Below are positions 61,723 to 64,000 of a stretch of DNA of 64,000 nucleotides, piece by piece. Location of the stretch: assembly GCF_000332455.1 (NCBI RefSeq), contig NZ_AOGY02000038.1:1-64000 (forward strand), in the 5' to 3' direction. The stretch comes from Leptospira vanthielii serovar Holland str. Waz Holland = ATCC 700522. GTDB taxonomy: Bacteria; Spirochaetota; Leptospiria; Leptospirales; Leptospiraceae. The position numbers and the translations under genes are program-made. Numbering within the stretch: position 1 is the first letter of the stretch; each line of letters opens with the position of its first letter. The notes below the pieces were generated by a model. It was not told the origin of the DNA and did not search any database. It worked only from the letters and a program-made list of their open reading frames with translations.

Positions 61723-62048
61723 TGCACAATAAACGCGATGCGATATATATCCGGTAATTTTTGACTTTAGATGCTCTTTAGTTTTGCGAATAGACGCATA
61801 ACGATTAAAAATAATTACTCCTCGGGAATAAACGTGATTCGCATAACTTCCGATTATTATAGATTTTCTGCTTAGCGTATAAGCACCGCGGAATTGCGCT
61901 TTTACGCATTGCGCATAAATCCCACCTATTTGTTTCCAATAACTGAATAAGGTATATTCCCCAACTGAATAACAAACGTTTTTAATAGTTGTAAAGATTG
62001 ATAAAAACAAATAGGGCATTTGACACCTCGGTCATCTGCCCTAAATTT
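61723..62048. repeat. Intergenic block of CGCATAA repeats and hairpins
   Basis: CGCATAAC occurs at 61795-61802 and 61840-61847, with CGCATAAA at 61912-61919. A GCTTA-GCGTA-TAAGC hairpin (61870-61884) and pairing of CTTCCG with CGGAA add further symmetry. An uninterrupted reading frame on the minus strand covers it, but no start or signal is convincing. The function is unknown; it could be an attC-like element or a protein-binding array. Confidence 0.5.
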
Positions 62049-63305
62049 TTAGCGAATGTATGGTTTTAATACATCCGGAATTTGGAAGGTTCCATCCGCT
62101 GATTGATAATTTTCGATCACTGCAGCCAGTGTTCGACCGATCGCAAGACCGGAACCATTCAGAGTATGGACGAGCAGGTTTTTTCCTTCCTTTGACTTGT
62201 ATCGAATTTTTCCCCGTCTTGCTTGATAGTCTTTGAAGTTAGAAACAGAGGAAATTTCCATAAATCGACCAAGACCCGGCATCCAGACTTCAATATCGTA
62301 GGTTTTAGAAGAGGCACTGGACATATCTCTGCTGCACAGAAGCATGATTCGATAAGGAAGTTTCAGTTTTTGCAAAATCGACTCTGCATCTTGAAGCATC
62401 TTTTCGTGTTCAGTTTGGGAAGTCTCTGGTTCTACAAATTTTACCAACTCCACTTTTTGGAATTGGTGCACACGAACAAGGCCTCTCGTGTCGCGTCCAT
62501 AAGAACCGGCCTCACGACGAAAACAAGGAGTGTGGGCGCATACAGAGATTGGTAACTCTTTTTCAGAAATAATTTCATCACGATAGTAATTGGTGAGAGG
62601 AACTTCCGCAGTAGGAATTAAATTGAGGCCGTCTTTTTCCAGTCTGTAAAAATCCTCCGCAAATTTCGGTAGTTGACCTGTAGCTGTCATGGATTCATCA
62701 TTCACAAGCACCGGAACCCACATCTCTTCATAACCATTCTCTGTTGTATGAGTATCAAGCATTAGGTTCATGAGAGCCCTTTCTAATTTGGCACCAAGGC
62801 CGCGATAGGTGTAAAACCTTGCTCCCGAAAGTTTCACTCCCCGTTCAAAATCAAAAATACCTAATTTTTCCCCAATATCAAAATGGGTTTTTGCTTCGAA
62901 GGACAGTTTCGGAACTTCTCCCCACTCTCGAACTAGGACATTGTCTGCTTCTGATTTTCCTTCCGGAACAGACGGATCCAGTAAGTTAGGAAGTCCTAAA
63001 TTAAGATCATGTAATGACTCTTCTTCTTTAGTTAATTCTTCTTCGATGGCTTTGATTCGGTCGCCAACTCCCTTCATCGATGCAGAAATTTCGGTGATGT
63101 CTTTGCCTTGGGATTTTTGGATTCCAATTTCTTTGGAAACTCGGTTTCGTTCTGCACGAAGATCCTCCACTTCTAATTTTAACTTTCGTTGTTTTTCAGA
63201 AACAGATTTAATTTTTGCTTCAATGTCTGCGGAAGCAACACCTCGCTTTTGTAAGGTGGAAAGTAGTTCCTCTGGGTTTTGGACAATACGGTTGATATCA
63301 AGCAT
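62049..63305 (-). CDS. serS: Seryl-tRNA synthetase
   Basis: This class II synthetase charges tRNA-Ser. The 418-residue enzyme has the N-terminal coiled-coil arm (about residues 25-105), motif 2 ([14 protein letters not shown]) and motif 3 ([16 protein letters not shown]). The start overlaps the tatD stop by 8 bases. Three Ser tRNAs lie about 7-9 kb away. Confidence 0.97.
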   Translation of the reverse strand: MLDINRIVQNPEELLSTLQKRGVASADIEAKIKSVSEKQRKLKLEVEDLRAERNRVSKEIGIQKSQGKDITEISASMKGVGDRIKAIEEELTKEEESLHDLNLGLPNLLDPSVPEGKSEADNVLVREWGEVPKLSFEAKTHFDIGEKLGIFDFERGVKLSGARFYTYRGLGAKLERALMNLMLDTHTTENGYEEMWVPVLVNDESMTATGQLPKFAEDFYRLEKDGLNLIPTAEVPLTNYYRDEIISEKELPISVCAHTPCFRREAGSYGRDTRGLVRVHQFQKVELVKFVEPETSQTEHEKMLQDAESILQKLKLPYRIMLLCSRDMSSASSKTYDIEVWMPGLGRFMEISSVSNFKDYQARRGKIRYKSKEGKNLLVHTLNGSGLAIGRTLAAVIENYQSADGTFQIPDVLKPYIR

Positions 63306-63999
63306 GGTGATAGGCCTTTCTTTCTGTAAATTTTATGGAATTTTGGTAAATGCGATCTGCTACTTCCGAATTGGTTTCTGTTCGTAAGGAAAACATCTTC
63401 TCTAATACAAATGGAAGATGTGAGGAATCATTTCGTTTTCCTCTATGTGGCATCGGTGATAAAAATGGTGCATCCGTTTCAATGAGAATTGTTTCCAATG
63501 GAATTTTACGCGCTGCTTCTTGGATATCAGTAGCAGACTTAAATGTAACAATCCCAGAAAAGGAAACATAGTAACCTAAATCAACAAACTGTCTGGCTGC
63601 TTCATAATCATAAGTAAAACAATGAATCACACCAAACGCTTTTGTTTTGTATTCTTTTAATGCTTCATAAGTATCTGCAAAGGCATCGCGCGAATGAATC
63701 ACAACAGGCAATTTATAATCGGAAGAAAACTGTAAAAACTTTCTAAGGACTTCATTTTGCGCCAATCGAGTACTCGCATCATGATAGAGATCGACACCAA
63801 TCTCTCCAATGGCTGAAAATTTTGGGTCATTCATTCGGGATTTTGCTAAATCTAAAATTTGATCGGCATTAGGAAATTCATGAGTTTCCGTAGGATGGCA
63901 ACCGATTGAATAAAAAATCTCTAAGTCTTTAGAGGAATGAGTTTCTGAAATACGAACAGCCTCGATAGAACTAGGTAAATCAATCCCAATTTGCACCAT
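63298..63999 (-). CDS. TatD-family metal-dependent DNase (5' end outside the window)
   Basis: This TIM-barrel hydrolase has [22 protein letters not shown] and ETDAPFLSP metal-site motifs. The N-terminal HCH segment is missing because the gene continues past the window end. It is coupled to serS by overlap. Confidence 0.9.
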   Translation of the reverse strand: MVQIGIDLPSSIEAVRISETHSSKDLEIFYSIGCHPTETHEFPNADQILDLAKSRMNDPKFSAIGEIGVDLYHDASTRLAQNEVLRKFLQFSSDYKLPVVIHSRDAFADTYEALKEYKTKAFGVIHCFTYDYEAARQFVDLGYYVSFSGIVTFKSATDIQEAARKIPLETILIETDAPFLSPMPHRGKRNDSSHLPFVLEKMFSLRTETNSEVADRIYQNSIKFTERKAYHHA

Positions 64000-64000
64000 T

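Noticed and set aside
61723..62019. N-terminal extension of the PD40/OmpA protein to ATG 62019
   Set aside because: It lies before a clear signal peptide and crosses palindromic repeats; a start near 61722 is more likely.

Overview
The window looks like a chromosome segment of a Leptospira species. The evidence is the gene content: periplasmic-flagellum FliG, a plastid-type ferredoxin-NADP reductase, many small spirochaete-style lipoproteins, an HmuY/TonB haem locus, TRL-like and DUF3015 proteins, and a moderately AT-rich composition. The low-to-mid GC and the housekeeping set fit a saprophytic-clade leptospire, but that placement is inference.

Layout. 1-1934: two truncated genes flank a degenerate IS3-family element (copy 1, minus strand). 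1951-5864: aroC, diverging from an overlapping run of TonB-like protein, NusG paralogue, kdsD and aroD. 5910-16200: TPR protein, GMC oxidoreductase with partner, two-domain amidase lipoprotein, M1 aminopeptidase lipoprotein, two TRL-like proteins, GDPD lipoprotein, HTH protein. 16261-24452: fliG, TetR/metallo-beta-lactamase-fold operon, membrane proteins, M23 peptidase, and a PAS-GGDEF-EAL gene split by a frameshift. 24689-28720: probable haem-uptake operon (lipoprotein, HmuY, TonB receptor, HExxH protein) behind a Fur-like site. 28717-36100: DUF3015 protein, FNR, PC4-like protein, a VWA-STAS gene frameshifted in a G8 tract, queE and a SNF2 helicase. 36134-41815: symporter, SGNH lipoprotein, an outer-membrane-protein gene interrupted by IS copy 2, and more TRL-like lipoproteins. 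41941-54116: hppA, TPR protein, acs, folE, glycosyltransferase, DoxX/HxlR pair, a four-gene overlapping operon, DUF2892 and an RlmD/TrmA-type methyltransferase. 54187-57973: four tRNAs (three Ser, one Arg-ACG), tadA immediately after its substrate tRNA-Arg(ACG), then dnaX-ybaB-recR. 58010-63999: outer-membrane barrel, solute-binding protein, PD40/OmpA protein, an intergenic block of palindromic repeats, serS, and tatD running off the end.

The most informative signals are sequence lesions and unusual arrangements. The two inverted IS copies are each broken differently, and share a 10-base replacement motif that forms a perfect hairpin in copy 2. The PAS-GGDEF-EAL frameshift also coincides with a perfect 13-bp inverted repeat. 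The VWA-STAS gene is off frame by exactly one G in a G8 run. TadA begins two bases after the tRNA it is expected to modify. IS copy 2 has a clean 4-bp target duplication, and removing it restores an intact reading frame. IS copy 1 has none and joins two unrelated broken genes, which points to a past IS-mediated rearrangement.
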